A stretch of 64,000 bases of DNA from Fusobacterium ulcerans ATCC 49185 (GTDB taxonomy: Bacteria; Fusobacteriota; Fusobacteriia; Fusobacteriales; Fusobacteriaceae), in contig NZ_LR215979.1 of assembly GCF_900683735.1 (NCBI RefSeq), positions 3,224,001-3,288,000 on the forward strand, read 5' to 3'. A model generated the notes under the pieces. It did not search any database. It was not told the origin of the DNA and worked only from the letters and a program-made list of their open reading frames with translations. Of the stretch, positions 42,851 to 51,778 are shown one piece after another (the stretch's first letter is position 1; each line of letters opens with the position of its first letter). Both the position numbers and the translations under genes were made by a program.

Positions 42851-44842
42851 TTACTTAAGTATTTTTTCCTGTTTTTTTAACTTTTGTTCAATTCTTTCTT
42901 CTTCAAAATAATCATTTAACTGAAACAGTAAACTCTGATCCTCTGAATCTCCTTTTGGAGCAAAACATACAAAATACTTTATCTTTTTCTGCCTTACCAA
43001 TAAAGGATGTTTTACTTCTACTAGAGAAAAACCTGTTTTAATAACATTTTCTTTTGGTTCTGTATAAAAAAGAGCTGTTTTTTCATTTAAGAAAAATATC
43101 AAACTATCTTCTTCCTTCTTATTTACACTATCCTCCATGTATGATTTTTTGATATACTTTTGCTTCCATAGAATTTCCATTCCAGCCCTGACAGCTTCTC
43201 TCCACTCAACAGCATTAATAGAAGTTCTTATATTTTTAGAAATCTTCAATTCCTCTTGAGGCTCCTGTTCTCTCTCATCTAGTATGTTATTAGGAAATGT
43301 ATGGAGTAATTCTTCACGCAATTTATTTCCATTCCAATTTTCACTATCTATATTTTTTTCAATTAATCCCATCAATTTTTCCAGAGGAATCTTTTTATCT
43401 TGAGGCAGAAGTTCAAATTCTTCCAAATGAGCTTTATCTACATCTGTCAAAATAGGATTGACTTGACATACTGGATATGGCAAATTCATCTGTGTTAAAT
43501 CTAATGTTGTAACCAGCAAATCAATTTCTTCTCCTTGAATTTTATCCAGTTGTTTAACAGAAACTACTTCTATTATTTCTACTAAAAACTCTTCCTCTAA
43601 ACGGGCCAATAGGAAATTGGTTAAATTTCTTTTGTAGGAAGAAACCACTACTATTTTTTTTGCCTGCTTAATACGATTTCGCAAAGCAACTTCAAATATT
43701 GGTACTAAAAATCCAATCTCATTATCAGATACTTCTAGATTTAATAAAGCTTCAAAACTATGAAAAGCTTTTTTCAAATAGTGGAAAGTATCTTCATATA
43801 CCAACTTTACTTCTTTTAAAACACTATTTTTCAATTCAATTTTTTTGGAACTTCTATAAATAAGCGGCTTGATATAATATAAAATATCATCCAGTAATCT
43901 TCTGTTTCTTACAAGCTGAACTTGCTTTAAATGCTCAAACTCTTTAATTAAACGATAAACTCCAAGTTCTATTTCCAGCCAGTTACGATGTCGTGAAAAA
44001 ATTTCTTTTTCATCACAAGAAATACGCAGTAAATAGTCTGTTAGGAAATAAAGCTGTGTTTCTGAAAACTCTTCAAAAGTTTTCTGTAAAATTTTAAATT
44101 CCCTTGTTTCTCTTAATACTTTTCTATTTAAAACACCTAGTTCTTCTGTATTTAAACTTCGCAACTTTAAAACAGAAATCAATAATATTAATAAGTTTAA
44201 TGTTTCATCAATATAAGGCAGATCTATACTTTTAATTTTTTGATAACTATCTTCCAAAACTTCCAAATACTGTTTTGTCAATTTTTCAGAAACTCTTTTT
44301 TCAAAATAGCTAGTATTTTTAAAACTTACCTTGCCATCTCCTTCATCAAAGATAACATATTCATATAGAAAAATTGATAAGTAGTAAATCAAATCACTGT
44401 TTTTATAACTTAAATGGTATTTTTTATTATTATATTGCTCCAAATGAATCCCCATTTTAGATAGCTTTGGACTTAATATTTTAATATCTGCTCTCAATGT
44501 AGATTTACTTATCTGTAGTAAATCTGCAAGTTCTTCAATTTGAAATTCATCTTGTTGAAGAATACTTTCTAAAATCAATAAATCTATTCTTTCTTTTTGT
44601 TCATAAATATAGTTATATTCATTCAATCCTTTAATCAGTGAAGAAATATCTTTTTCATCCAGAAGGCAGAATATTTTTCTTTTTTTTATAAAAATTTTTT
44701 CCTGACCTAGATTCTCATTTAACTCTTCAATTTTATATCTAATGCTTCTTTCTGTTTGATTAAATATATTTGCGATTCGCTTTAAATCGTCCTCTTTCTT
44801 TAACTCTTTTAAAATTTCAAAGTGTTTTTTATTTAGTGCCAA
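42851..44842 (-). CDS. PTS-derived (BglG/MtlR-like) regulator lacking phospho-acceptor residues
   Basis: A ~663-aa protein with the layout of PRD-containing activators: two N-terminal helix-turn-helix regions (~1-130), two PRD-like helical domains (~160-395), an EIIB-like domain (~400-490) and an EIIA-like end (~540-650). The usual phospho-histidines are missing: the second PRD has LYYIKPLIYR and NEIGFLVPIFEVAL, where His is expected; the EIIB loop reads VSSYKRN with no Cys; the EIIA-like region has no His at its site. The start is TTG at 44842 after GGAGGG. It lies directly before gcdD and so probably controls the glutamate operon. Confidence 0.8.
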   Translation of the reverse strand: MALNKKHFEILKELKKEDDLKRIANIFNQTERSIRYKIEELNENLGQEKIFIKKRKIFCLLDEKDISSLIKGLNEYNYIYEQKERIDLLILESILQQDEFQIEELADLLQISKSTLRADIKILSPKLSKMGIHLEQYNNKKYHLSYKNSDLIYYLSIFLYEYVIFDEGDGKVSFKNTSYFEKRVSEKLTKQYLEVLEDSYQKIKSIDLPYIDETLNLLILLISVLKLRSLNTEELGVLNRKVLRETREFKILQKTFEEFSETQLYFLTDYLLRISCDEKEIFSRHRNWLEIELGVYRLIKEFEHLKQVQLVRNRRLLDDILYYIKPLIYRSSKKIELKNSVLKEVKLVYEDTFHYLKKAFHSFEALLNLEVSDNEIGFLVPIFEVALRNRIKQAKKIVVVSSYKRNLTNFLLARLEEEFLVEIIEVVSVKQLDKIQGEEIDLLVTTLDLTQMNLPYPVCQVNPILTDVDKAHLEEFELLPQDKKIPLEKLMGLIEKNIDSENWNGNKLREELLHTFPNNILDEREQEPQEELKISKNIRTSINAVEWREAVRAGMEILWKQKYIKKSYMEDSVNKKEEDSLIFFLNEKTALFYTEPKENVIKTGFSLVEVKHPLLVRQKKIKYFVCFAPKGDSEDQSLLFQLNDYFEEERIEQKLKKQEKILK

Positions 44843-44908
44843 AGAAATTCCCTCCAAAAATAAAACATTATTTTTACTTATGAAACTATTATTTCATTTT
44901 TCCCTTTC

Positions 44909-44964
44909 ATTATACAACCTATTTTCTAAAAAATGTAGTTTTAATTTCTTCACTTTTTTGTGAA
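44909..44964 (-). promoter_or_regulatory. Promoter region of the regulator/gcd operon with inverted repeats
   Basis: On the minus strand a -10 TATAAT (44914-44909) with a weak -35 (TACATT) 17 bp upstream. Upstream of it is the inverted repeat TTCAC-TTTTTT-GTGAA (44949-44964), and downstream another, TGAAA-ctatta-TTTCA (44881-44896). These are candidate operators for the operon's regulator. Confidence 0.5.
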
Positions 44965-44996
44965 ATTTCAAATTCAAAAAATCTTTTTTCACTTTT

Positions 44997-46481
44997 TTAT
45001 TTTTGAAAAATAAAGCAATACGAAAGTCCTCTATCTTTCACTTTATATTTATCTCTCCTCCATCTCTTCGAAAAAATAATTTCTATTTCTCCCTCTTCTT
45101 CCTCCATAGGAATTTCATATTTTTTCAAATTGTTAAGTCTGTCATACTTTCCAAAAAGATTATTTTCTTCATATTTTTTTCCATTTTTTTCAAAACTTAA
45201 ATCAATATCACAAAGAACATAATCTTCTTCCTGATAATAGTCTAAAATGATATCAGATGCCAGAGTACATAGAATTTTTCCATTTCTATAAGCTAGTGTT
45301 ATCCTCTCTTCTTCTAATAAATACCCTTCTAAAACATATGAGTTTTCATATTCTTTCTTAATACCATCAGTATCTTTAGGACATCCATAACCTAAAAAAT
45401 ATTTTTCACCATGACTTGCAGTTTGTATTACCATTGCTTTCAGAAAAAGAGCTGAAGCATTTTCTTTCCAAAAAAGAATATTTCCCAACAGAGAAGTCAT
45501 ACGAGCTGTGGCAAAACTTGTTCCAAAAGAGCTTACAATTTCACCCTTTGGTGAAAAAGAATATACTCCTGCTACTTTTCTTTTTCCATTTGCATCCCAG
45601 AAAACGTCTCCTCCATACATTGCAATATCTGGTTTTTCTAAAATTTTATGCCCCTTTCCACTTAAACTGAAACTAGAAACCTCCCCTTCTTGATTACATG
45701 AAGCAATCACTAAGGAACGGATTGTGTCAGAACCTTGTAAAATACTCCCTTTTTCCTCTTTATCCTTTATAAATTCTCCATTTCCACAAGATTTGCAAAT
45801 AATAATATCATATTTTTCCTGCAAATAATCCAATAGCAATCCAAACTCAGAGATTCTTTCTAAATCAACAGCAACTCGAATACTAATTGCCAAATTCCAT
45901 ATTTTAATCCAAGGATGATCCTCAACTGCTTTTCTCAGTCTAAACAAAAGTTCATCTTCTTCCAATTGACAAAGACTAAAATCTGGTATAATAGCTGCAT
46001 CATAAATTTTAATTTTCTCTCCTGCAATCCATTTTTTATCGCTTAATTCATCACCATACAAGATTACTCCTGCCACAAAATTTCCATGAGTAGGATGCTG
46101 TCTTTCAGGGCAATATTGTTTTTCATCTCGATATATCCAAGAAGACAGCATTTCAATATTTGCAATTCCATTATCCAAAACTCCAACTACAGGATACTTT
46201 TTATTAACAGAAGCTTTTTCAAAAGGTGGCATTTGTGCCTCTATAGAATGAGTTTGAAAATTTAAAAAATAATGATGCATTACTTCAATTTTAGAAATTT
46301 CTCTTCTTTGAGAAATTTCTTTTAAAATATCCTCACTAGGTTTTTCAATTTTATAAATAATATATTCAGGAAAATATTCTTTTTTTTCAAAGAAGATTCC
46401 TTTTTCTTTTAACTCTTCTTCCCAAGAGCAGCTATCTGCTCCTTCTCTTAATTTTATTTTATAGTGTTGTTTTGATCCCAT
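44997..46481 (-). CDS. Cytoplasmic S8 (subtilisin-like) serine protease
   Basis: A 494-aa protease. Catalytic residues are all present: Asp103 (VVGVLDNGI), His132 (HPTHGNFVAGV), Ser322 (SFGTSFATARMTS), and the oxyanion Asn234 (SCGNGEF). Residues 1-80 resemble a small propeptide/inhibitor-like fold; residues ~350-494 form a beta-rich C-terminal part. No signal peptide, so it is likely intracellular. It lies between hgdH and the regulator gene in the glutamate island, all on the minus strand. Its target is unknown; related intracellular S8 proteins occur alone or with ATPases. Confidence 0.85.
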   Translation of the reverse strand: MGSKQHYKIKLREGADSCSWEEELKEKGIFFEKKEYFPEYIIYKIEKPSEDILKEISQRREISKIEVMHHYFLNFQTHSIEAQMPPFEKASVNKKYPVVGVLDNGIANIEMLSSWIYRDEKQYCPERQHPTHGNFVAGVILYGDELSDKKWIAGEKIKIYDAAIIPDFSLCQLEEDELLFRLRKAVEDHPWIKIWNLAISIRVAVDLERISEFGLLLDYLQEKYDIIICKSCGNGEFIKDKEEKGSILQGSDTIRSLVIASCNQEGEVSSFSLSGKGHKILEKPDIAMYGGDVFWDANGKRKVAGVYSFSPKGEIVSSFGTSFATARMTSLLGNILFWKENASALFLKAMVIQTASHGEKYFLGYGCPKDTDGIKKEYENSYVLEGYLLEEERITLAYRNGKILCTLASDIILDYYQEEDYVLCDIDLSFEKNGKKYEENNLFGKYDRLNNLKKYEIPMEEEEGEIEIIFSKRWRRDKYKVKDRGLSYCFIFQK

Positions 46482-46523
46482 TTTATTCCCTTTCTTTCAA
46501 TTTCAACTTTTTTATTTTAAATG

Positions 46524-46555
46524 AAAGGGAGCTTTGCCTCTACAAACCTCCCTTT
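46524..46555 (-). terminator. Terminator of hgdH
   Basis: The stem AAAGGGAG / CTCCCTTT with a 16-nt loop lies just past the hgdH stop, followed by T-rich sequence on the minus strand. It separates hgdH from the protease gene. Confidence 0.75.
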
Positions 46556-46564
46556 TTATAAAAT

Positions 46565-47560
46565 TTATTTTATTTTATTCTTACAATCTCCAGTTTCCAG
46601 GTATTCTTTTATATTATCAAATGTTGTTTCTATCATATTTAAAGCAGCTTCGTCAGTATAAGATCCTACATGTGGAGTAATCAACACTTTTGGATACATT
46701 TGTACTAATTTTTCAAAGTCTGGATTTTCTAATTCATTATTTCCAAAATCTTTGAAGAAAATAGATACTTCATTATCCAAAGTATCAATTCCAGCTCCAG
46801 ATACTTTTCCACTTTCTAAAGCTTCTACTAAAGCAGCAGTATCTACTAATTCTCCTCTTCCTGTATTGATTAAGATAACTCCATCTTTCATTTTTGCTAA
46901 AGTTTCTTTTGTAATTACTTTTCCATTTTCCTTGATATAAGGAGCATGTAAAGTAATAATATCAGATTTTTCTAATAATTCATCCATAGAAACTTGTGTT
47001 ACAATATCTTCTACCCCTGTTTTAGGAAATAAGTCATATCCAATCACATTTGCTCCTAATCCTTTGAAAAGTTTTGCAGCTGTCATTCCAATTCTTCCTA
47101 ATCCAACAACACCTACAGTGCAGTTTCTTACTTCTTTTGAGAACATTTGTTTATCTACAGTAAAGTTTCTATCCTTTGTTTTATTTACAGTATAACTTAT
47201 ATTTCTTAATAGATTCATCGCTAAGCTCAGTGCTAGTTCTGCAATTGCATTTGGAGAATAGAAAGGAACATAGGCAGTTTTCATTCCTAATTCTTTTGCA
47301 TAAGGAACATCAATATGATTTACTCCAACAGTTCTTGTCAAAACATACTGTACTCCCATTTCTTTATAGATATCCAGTCTTTCCTTTGTAGCAAAACAGT
47401 TCCCTCTCAATACTACAGCATCATTTCCAAGAGCTTTTCTTGTTGTAGCTTCATCAGTCAGATATTCTGGAATTAAAGTCATATCATAGCCAAATTTCTT
47501 ATTTACAGCTTCAAAAATAGGTACCTCTACATCACGAACTCCATAAAAAATCACTTTCAT
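46565..47560 (-). CDS. hgdH: (R)-2-hydroxyglutarate dehydrogenase
   Basis: A 331-aa D-2-hydroxyacid dehydrogenase reducing 2-oxoglutarate to (R)-2-hydroxyglutarate with NADH. It opens [20 protein letters not shown], nearly as in the A. fermentans enzyme. The NAD fold has [14 protein letters not shown]; the catalytic Arg lies in [10 protein letters not shown] and the His in [12 protein letters not shown]. It is divergent from glutamate dehydrogenase, the step before it. Its own promoter is at 47621-47649. Confidence 0.94.
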   Translation of the reverse strand: MKVIFYGVRDVEVPIFEAVNKKFGYDMTLIPEYLTDEATTRKALGNDAVVLRGNCFATKERLDIYKEMGVQYVLTRTVGVNHIDVPYAKELGMKTAYVPFYSPNAIAELALSLAMNLLRNISYTVNKTKDRNFTVDKQMFSKEVRNCTVGVVGLGRIGMTAAKLFKGLGANVIGYDLFPKTGVEDIVTQVSMDELLEKSDIITLHAPYIKENGKVITKETLAKMKDGVILINTGRGELVDTAALVEALESGKVSGAGIDTLDNEVSIFFKDFGNNELENPDFEKLVQMYPKVLITPHVGSYTDEAALNMIETTFDNIKEYLETGDCKNKIK

Positions 47561-47620
47561 TATAATTCCTCCTTCAATTTTTAAAACACTATTGTTTTTA
47601 TTTACAATTTTATTTAATCA

Positions 47621-47649
47621 CTTATATCATTTTTATTTCATTTCGTCAA
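47621..47649 (-). promoter_or_regulatory. hgdH promoter
   Basis: On the minus strand a -35 TTGACG (47649-47644), 17-bp spacer and -10 TATAAG (47626-47621), 61 bp before the start codon. The rest of the ~460-bp gap to gdhA is AT-rich without a gene. Confidence 0.7.
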
Positions 47650-47915
47650 GATAGCATACACTTAAATTTCTTTGCTTCATTCCCCTTAATATTTGAAGTT
47701 TACTTATCATATTTTTCTATTTTTTTATTATTTATATTTTTTAATGAGAAAAATTATATGGTCTTTCAAAATTTTATTTCAATCTTAATATACTAAATAT
47801 ATTTAATAAATTTAAAATATACTCATAAAAAAGCGAACTTTTTAACAAAATAATATATTTTATATATTTATATCATATATTTCTTTTCTTAATTTTTAAA
47901 ATTCATTTATTGAAA

Positions 47916-47943
47916 TTGACTATTTTTCTTTTATCGCTATAAT
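47916..47943 (+). promoter_or_regulatory. gdhA promoter
   Basis: A -35 TTGACT (47916-47921), 16-bp spacer, -10 TATAAT (47938-47943), giving a ~70-nt leader before the gdhA start. A second TATAAT overlaps just downstream. Confidence 0.7.
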
Positions 47944-48019
47944 TATAATACAATGTAAAGGGCAATGACACAATAAATTTGGAATCTATATTTTATTTAA
48001 TTATTTTAAGGAGGATTTT

Positions 48020-49282
48020 ATGGTAAAAGAAACTTTAAACCCACTATTGAGCGCTCAGGCACAAGTTAAAAAAGCATGTGATGCTTTAGGTGCTGATCCA
48101 GCTGTATATGAATTGTTAAAAGAACCTCAAAGAATTATTGAGATTTCTATTCCAGTAAAAATGGATGATGGTTCTCTCAAAACATTTAAGGGATACAGAT
48201 CAGCTCACAATGATGCAGTAGGACCTTTCAAAGGAGGAATCCGTTTTCATCAAAATGTAAATGCTGATGAGGTAAAAGCTCTTTCTATGTGGATGAGTAT
48301 TAAATGCCAAGTAACTGGAATCCCTTATGGTGGAGGTAAAGGAGGAATTACTGTTGATCCTTCTGAATTATCTCAGAGAGAATTAGAACAGCTTTCTAGA
48401 GGATGGGTACGTGGAATGTTCCGCTATTTAGGGGAAAAAATGGATATTCCTGCTCCAGATGTTAATACAAATGGACAAATCATAGCATGGATGCAAGATG
48501 AATACAACAGATTAGCTGGGGAACAGACAATTGGAGTATTTACTGGTAAACCTCTAAGTTATGGGGGATCTGCCGGGAGAAATGAAGCTACTGGATTTGG
48601 TGTTGCAGTAACCATGAGAGAAACTTTCAAAGCATTAGGAAAAGATCTGTCTAAAGCAACTGTAGCTGTTCAAGGATTTGGAAATGTTGGAAAATTCAGT
48701 GTAAAAAATATTATGAAATTAGGTGGAAAAGTTGTATCAGTTGCTGAGTTTGAAAAAGGAAAAGGAGCTTTTGCAATATATAAAGCTGAAGGTTTTACTT
48801 TTGAAGAACTAGAAGCTGCCAAAGCTGAAGGAAGTTTGACAAAAGTTCCTGATTCTAAAGAAATTACTATGGATGAATTCTGGGCATTAGATGTTGATGC
48901 TATTGCTCCATGTGCTCTGGAAAATGCAATCACTGCTAAAGAAGCTGAATTAATTAAAGCTCTCCTAATCTGTGAAGGAGCTAATGGACCAGTTACTCCA
49001 GAAGCTGATGAAATTCTTTATAAAAAAGGTATCATAGTTACTCCAGATATTCTAACAAATGCTGGAGGAGTTACAGTATCTTATTTTGAATGGGTACAAA
49101 ACCTATATGGATATTATTGGACAGAAGCAGAAGTAGAGGAAAAAGAAGAAAGAGCTATGGTAGATGCTTTCAAACCAATTTGGGAATTAAAAGTGGAAAA
49201 GAATGTTTCTTTCAGACAAGCTACATATATGAAATCTATTAAAAAAATTGCTGAAGTTATGAAAATTAGAGGATGGTATTAA
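48020..49282 (+). CDS. gdhA: NAD-type glutamate dehydrogenase
   Basis: A 420-aa Glu/Leu/Phe/Val dehydrogenase that deaminates glutamate to 2-oxoglutarate, the entry step of the pathway. Motifs: GPFKGGIRFHQNVNADEV, PYGGGKGGITVDP with the catalytic Lys, APDVNTNGQIIAWMQDEY, and the NAD fold VAVQGFGNVGKFS. Length is that of catabolic Gram-positive-type GDHs. The ribosome site is AAGGAGG. The gene is monocistronic with a clear terminator, divergent from hgdH. Confidence 0.95.
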   Translation: MVKETLNPLLSAQAQVKKACDALGADPAVYELLKEPQRIIEISIPVKMDDGSLKTFKGYRSAHNDAVGPFKGGIRFHQNVNADEVKALSMWMSIKCQVTGIPYGGGKGGITVDPSELSQRELEQLSRGWVRGMFRYLGEKMDIPAPDVNTNGQIIAWMQDEYNRLAGEQTIGVFTGKPLSYGGSAGRNEATGFGVAVTMRETFKALGKDLSKATVAVQGFGNVGKFSVKNIMKLGGKVVSVAEFEKGKGAFAIYKAEGFTFEELEAAKAEGSLTKVPDSKEITMDEFWALDVDAIAPCALENAITAKEAELIKALLICEGANGPVTPEADEILYKKGIIVTPDILTNAGGVTVSYFEWVQNLYGYYWTEAEVEEKEERAMVDAFKPIWELKVEKNVSFRQATYMKSIKKIAEVMKIRGWY

Positions 49283-49328
49283 TTAAAGTATTAAAAAATA
49301 AAATATCTAAATAATTACAATATCTGAA

Positions 49329-49352
49329 GGAGAGAGTTATGCAACTCTCTCT
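49329..49352 (+). terminator. Terminator of gdhA
   Basis: The stem GGAGAGAGTT / AACTCTCTCT with a 4-nt loop, followed by TTTCCTTTATTT, about 45 bp after the stop. Confidence 0.85.
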
Positions 49353-49421
49353 TTCCTTTATTTCTCTGTAATCAATATTTTTTCTTCCTCTTAATATTAA
49401 TTAAATAATTTTTATTCCAGT

Positions 49422-49880
49422 CTATTTAATTTTCATTTCCATTATAATCTCCCTATCTTCATCCATTTCTCCTGTTTCCTTAAATCCACAAGTAGAATAT
49501 AATCTCATAGCAAGTATATTTTCTGGTTCAAAAGATAGATTTATTTTTTTGACTTTTTCTTTCCTAAAAAACTCAATTATCTCTTTCATAGCTTTCTTTC
49601 CATAACCTCTTTTTTGATAGTTTCTATCTATCATAAAACGGCATATCCAATACTCATCTTTATCTTTTTCCATATTAAGCATAACAAAACCTATGAGCAT
49701 CTCTTCAGCATATATTCCAAAAAGTTTAACTGTTTCCCTGTAGATATATGCCTGTGCTATGGAATAGATATTTGAAGCAACAAAAGCGCTCTGTTCCTCA
49801 TTGACTTCCAACTTAATACATTCATCATAATTATCTTCATTGATTTCTCTTAAAGTAATTACTTGATTTGATTCACTCAT
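49422..49880 (-). CDS. GNAT-family N-acetyltransferase
   Basis: A 152-aa acetyltransferase resembling spermidine acetyltransferases. The middle strand pair reads EMLIGFVMLN; the CoA loop is YQKRGYGKKAMKEIIEFF; the C-terminal PENILAMRLYSTCGFKETGE is typical of the GNAT fold. It stands alone between gdhA and the NhaC operon. Substrate not proven; polyamine or amino-sugar is possible. Confidence 0.87.
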   Translation of the reverse strand: MSESNQVITLREINEDNYDECIKLEVNEEQSAFVASNIYSIAQAYIYRETVKLFGIYAEEMLIGFVMLNMEKDKDEYWICRFMIDRNYQKRGYGKKAMKEIIEFFRKEKVKKINLSFEPENILAMRLYSTCGFKETGEMDEDREIIMEMKIK

Positions 49881-50137
49881 TTAATTCCTCCTGATTTAAT
49901 CTAATTTTTTCCAAAAATATATATGATTTTCTATCTATTTTTTTTATTTTCATAATAATCCCCCCTTTTTCTTACAACTTTTATCTTATTAAATTGTAGC
50001 AGATCAATCAAATATTTACAATTTTTTATATATTATCTAAAATTTTTATTTATATTGTTAATATTCTTTCATTCTATTTTTTTTATATAATTACCCTAAA
50101 AAAAAGTTTTTATTACAAACTTTTAAAAAAATTTATC

Positions 50138-50174
50138 TTGACTTTACTACATTTATAAATTATAAATATAGTAA
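50138..50174 (+). promoter_or_regulatory. NhaC operon promoter covered by a 31-bp palindrome
   Basis: A -35 TTGACT (50138-50143), 17-bp spacer and -10 TATAAA (50161-50166). The segment 50144-50174 is an inverted repeat, TTACTACATTTATAA and its mirror around one central base, with a single mismatch; it overlaps the spacer, -10 and start region. A repressor there would block the promoter; the RpiR-type protein at the operon's end is the natural candidate. The rest of 49881-50137 is AT-rich without a gene. Confidence 0.75.
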
Positions 50175-50230
50175 TGACTACATTGGTTAAATTTAATAAC
50201 TTAATATCTAAAATCAAGGAGGGCAAAATT

Positions 50231-51778
50231 ATGGAGTACGGAATTTTATCTGTCATCCCACCGCTAGTAGCTATTATACTGGCACTGGTGACAAAACAAA
50301 CAGTTTTTTCACTTTTTTTAGGTCTGTGGATTGGTACTACAATCATCTCTGATTGGAATCCTATAGTTGGATTTCCAAAAATGATTTCTGATTTTTTTAT
50401 TCCACTGATTGGAAACAGCTGGAATGCAGGTATGATAATGCTTATTGTATCTTGTGGGGGATTTGTATATTTGATAAAGGTTTCTGGTGCTGCAAAAGCA
50501 TTTGGAGATTATGCTTCTAAGAGAGTAAAAACAAGAAAGGGCGCTCAGCTTACAGCTTACTTTGCAGCATTTGCCTTCATTTTTACAGAACCTACTCTTA
50601 CACTTGGGGCTATTATGAGACCAATAACTGAAAGACTTAGAATATCTAGAGTTAAACTTGCTTATATTTGTGATGTTATGGGGTGTCCTTTTGCGACTCT
50701 TTCTCCTATCACAAGTTACAGTACTTATGCAATTGGGCTGATAGCTACTCAGTTTGCTATGTTAGGGATAACAGATAATCCTTGGACTACATATCTGAAA
50801 GCTATTCCATACAATTTTTATGCTATGTTTGGTATGCTTGCTCTATTCTTTGTTATTATATTCAATCTGGATATAGGACCTATGTACAAAGCTGAAAAGA
50901 GAGCTATTGAAACTGGAGAACTTATAGGAGAAAATGACAACCCAATGGGAAAATACGATTTGGATGAAGAAACTTTATTTAAAGATTCAAACATAACACT
51001 GGCTAGTTTTGTTATTCCACTTCTTGCATTATTTGCTACATTGATAGCTATGATATTATGGACTGGAAAAGCTGGTGAAAATGGTATAGGAGGAGCTTTT
51101 GTTAATTCAAATATATCTCTTTCTATCACTACTGGGTTTTTAGTTGCTTCAATAGCTGCTGGAATAATGGGTGCAAAGGCTAAAATATTTAAATATGCTG
51201 ACATTGTTCCTATGTTCTGTAAAGGAGTAGCTTTAAATTCTGACATTCCAATCATATTGGTATTAGCATGGTCTATTGGTTCATTGACAGGGGTTATGGA
51301 CCTTAAAGGATATTTAATAAATATAGTTGCACATTACAATATAGCTGCTGGTCTTATGCCTGCATTCCTGTTTGTAGTTGGTGCTTTTGTTGGTTTCTCT
51401 ACTGGAAGTTCTTGGGGTGTATGGGCTATAATCATGCCGATATCTCTGCCAATAGCTCACACATTTGGAGTACCAATGGAACTTATGATAGGGGCTTCTT
51501 TAAGTGGGGGAGTATTTGGAGATCACTGTTCTCCTATATCAGATACAACTATACTTGCATCTACAGCAGCTGGTTCTGACCATGTGGAACATGTAAAAAC
51601 ACAGCTTCCTTACAGTATGACTGTCGGAATATCTTCAATTGTAGGTTTCCTTGTAGGTGGACTTATTTCTCCAATACTAGGACTTATAGTTACAGCAATA
51701 TTAATAGTAGCAGCTCTTTTCATATTTTCTAAAATAGCTGAAAAAAGAAATGGTAAAATTTTAGGAGGAGTACAATGA
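50231..51778 (+). CDS. NhaC-family Na+/H+ (or organic-acid) antiporter
   Basis: A 515-aa inner-membrane protein of the NhaC family (PF03553), about 11-12 helices. The central conserved part is AYICDVMGCPFATLSPITSYS and, later, SGGVFGDHCSPISDTTI, where D/H/C residues mark the ion site. The ATG at 50231 has AAGGAGGG upstream; an in-frame ATG at 50174 falls at the expected transcription start and is rejected. It overlaps the amidohydrolase by 4 bp. Such carriers may also exchange malate/lactate or amino acids. Confidence 0.87.
   Translation: MEYGILSVIPPLVAIILALVTKQTVFSLFLGLWIGTTIISDWNPIVGFPKMISDFFIPLIGNSWNAGMIMLIVSCGGFVYLIKVSGAAKAFGDYASKRVKTRKGAQLTAYFAAFAFIFTEPTLTLGAIMRPITERLRISRVKLAYICDVMGCPFATLSPITSYSTYAIGLIATQFAMLGITDNPWTTYLKAIPYNFYAMFGMLALFFVIIFNLDIGPMYKAEKRAIETGELIGENDNPMGKYDLDEETLFKDSNITLASFVIPLLALFATLIAMILWTGKAGENGIGGAFVNSNISLSITTGFLVASIAAGIMGAKAKIFKYADIVPMFCKGVALNSDIPIILVLAWSIGSLTGVMDLKGYLINIVAHYNIAAGLMPAFLFVVGAFVGFSTGSSWGVWAIIMPISLPIAHTFGVPMELMIGASLSGGVFGDHCSPISDTTILASTAAGSDHVEHVKTQLPYSMTVGISSIVGFLVGGLISPILGLIVTAILIVAALFIFSKIAEKRNGKILGGVQ

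Noticed and set aside
42835-42870. Direct repeat TTTACTTAA-TATTTTTT at the end of the regulator gene
   Set aside because: Only two short AT-rich units partly inside coding sequence; probably chance.
50174-50230. Upstream start giving a 19-residue longer NhaC protein
   Set aside because: That ATG falls at the predicted transcription start and has no ribosome site; the ATG at 50231 has a strong one.
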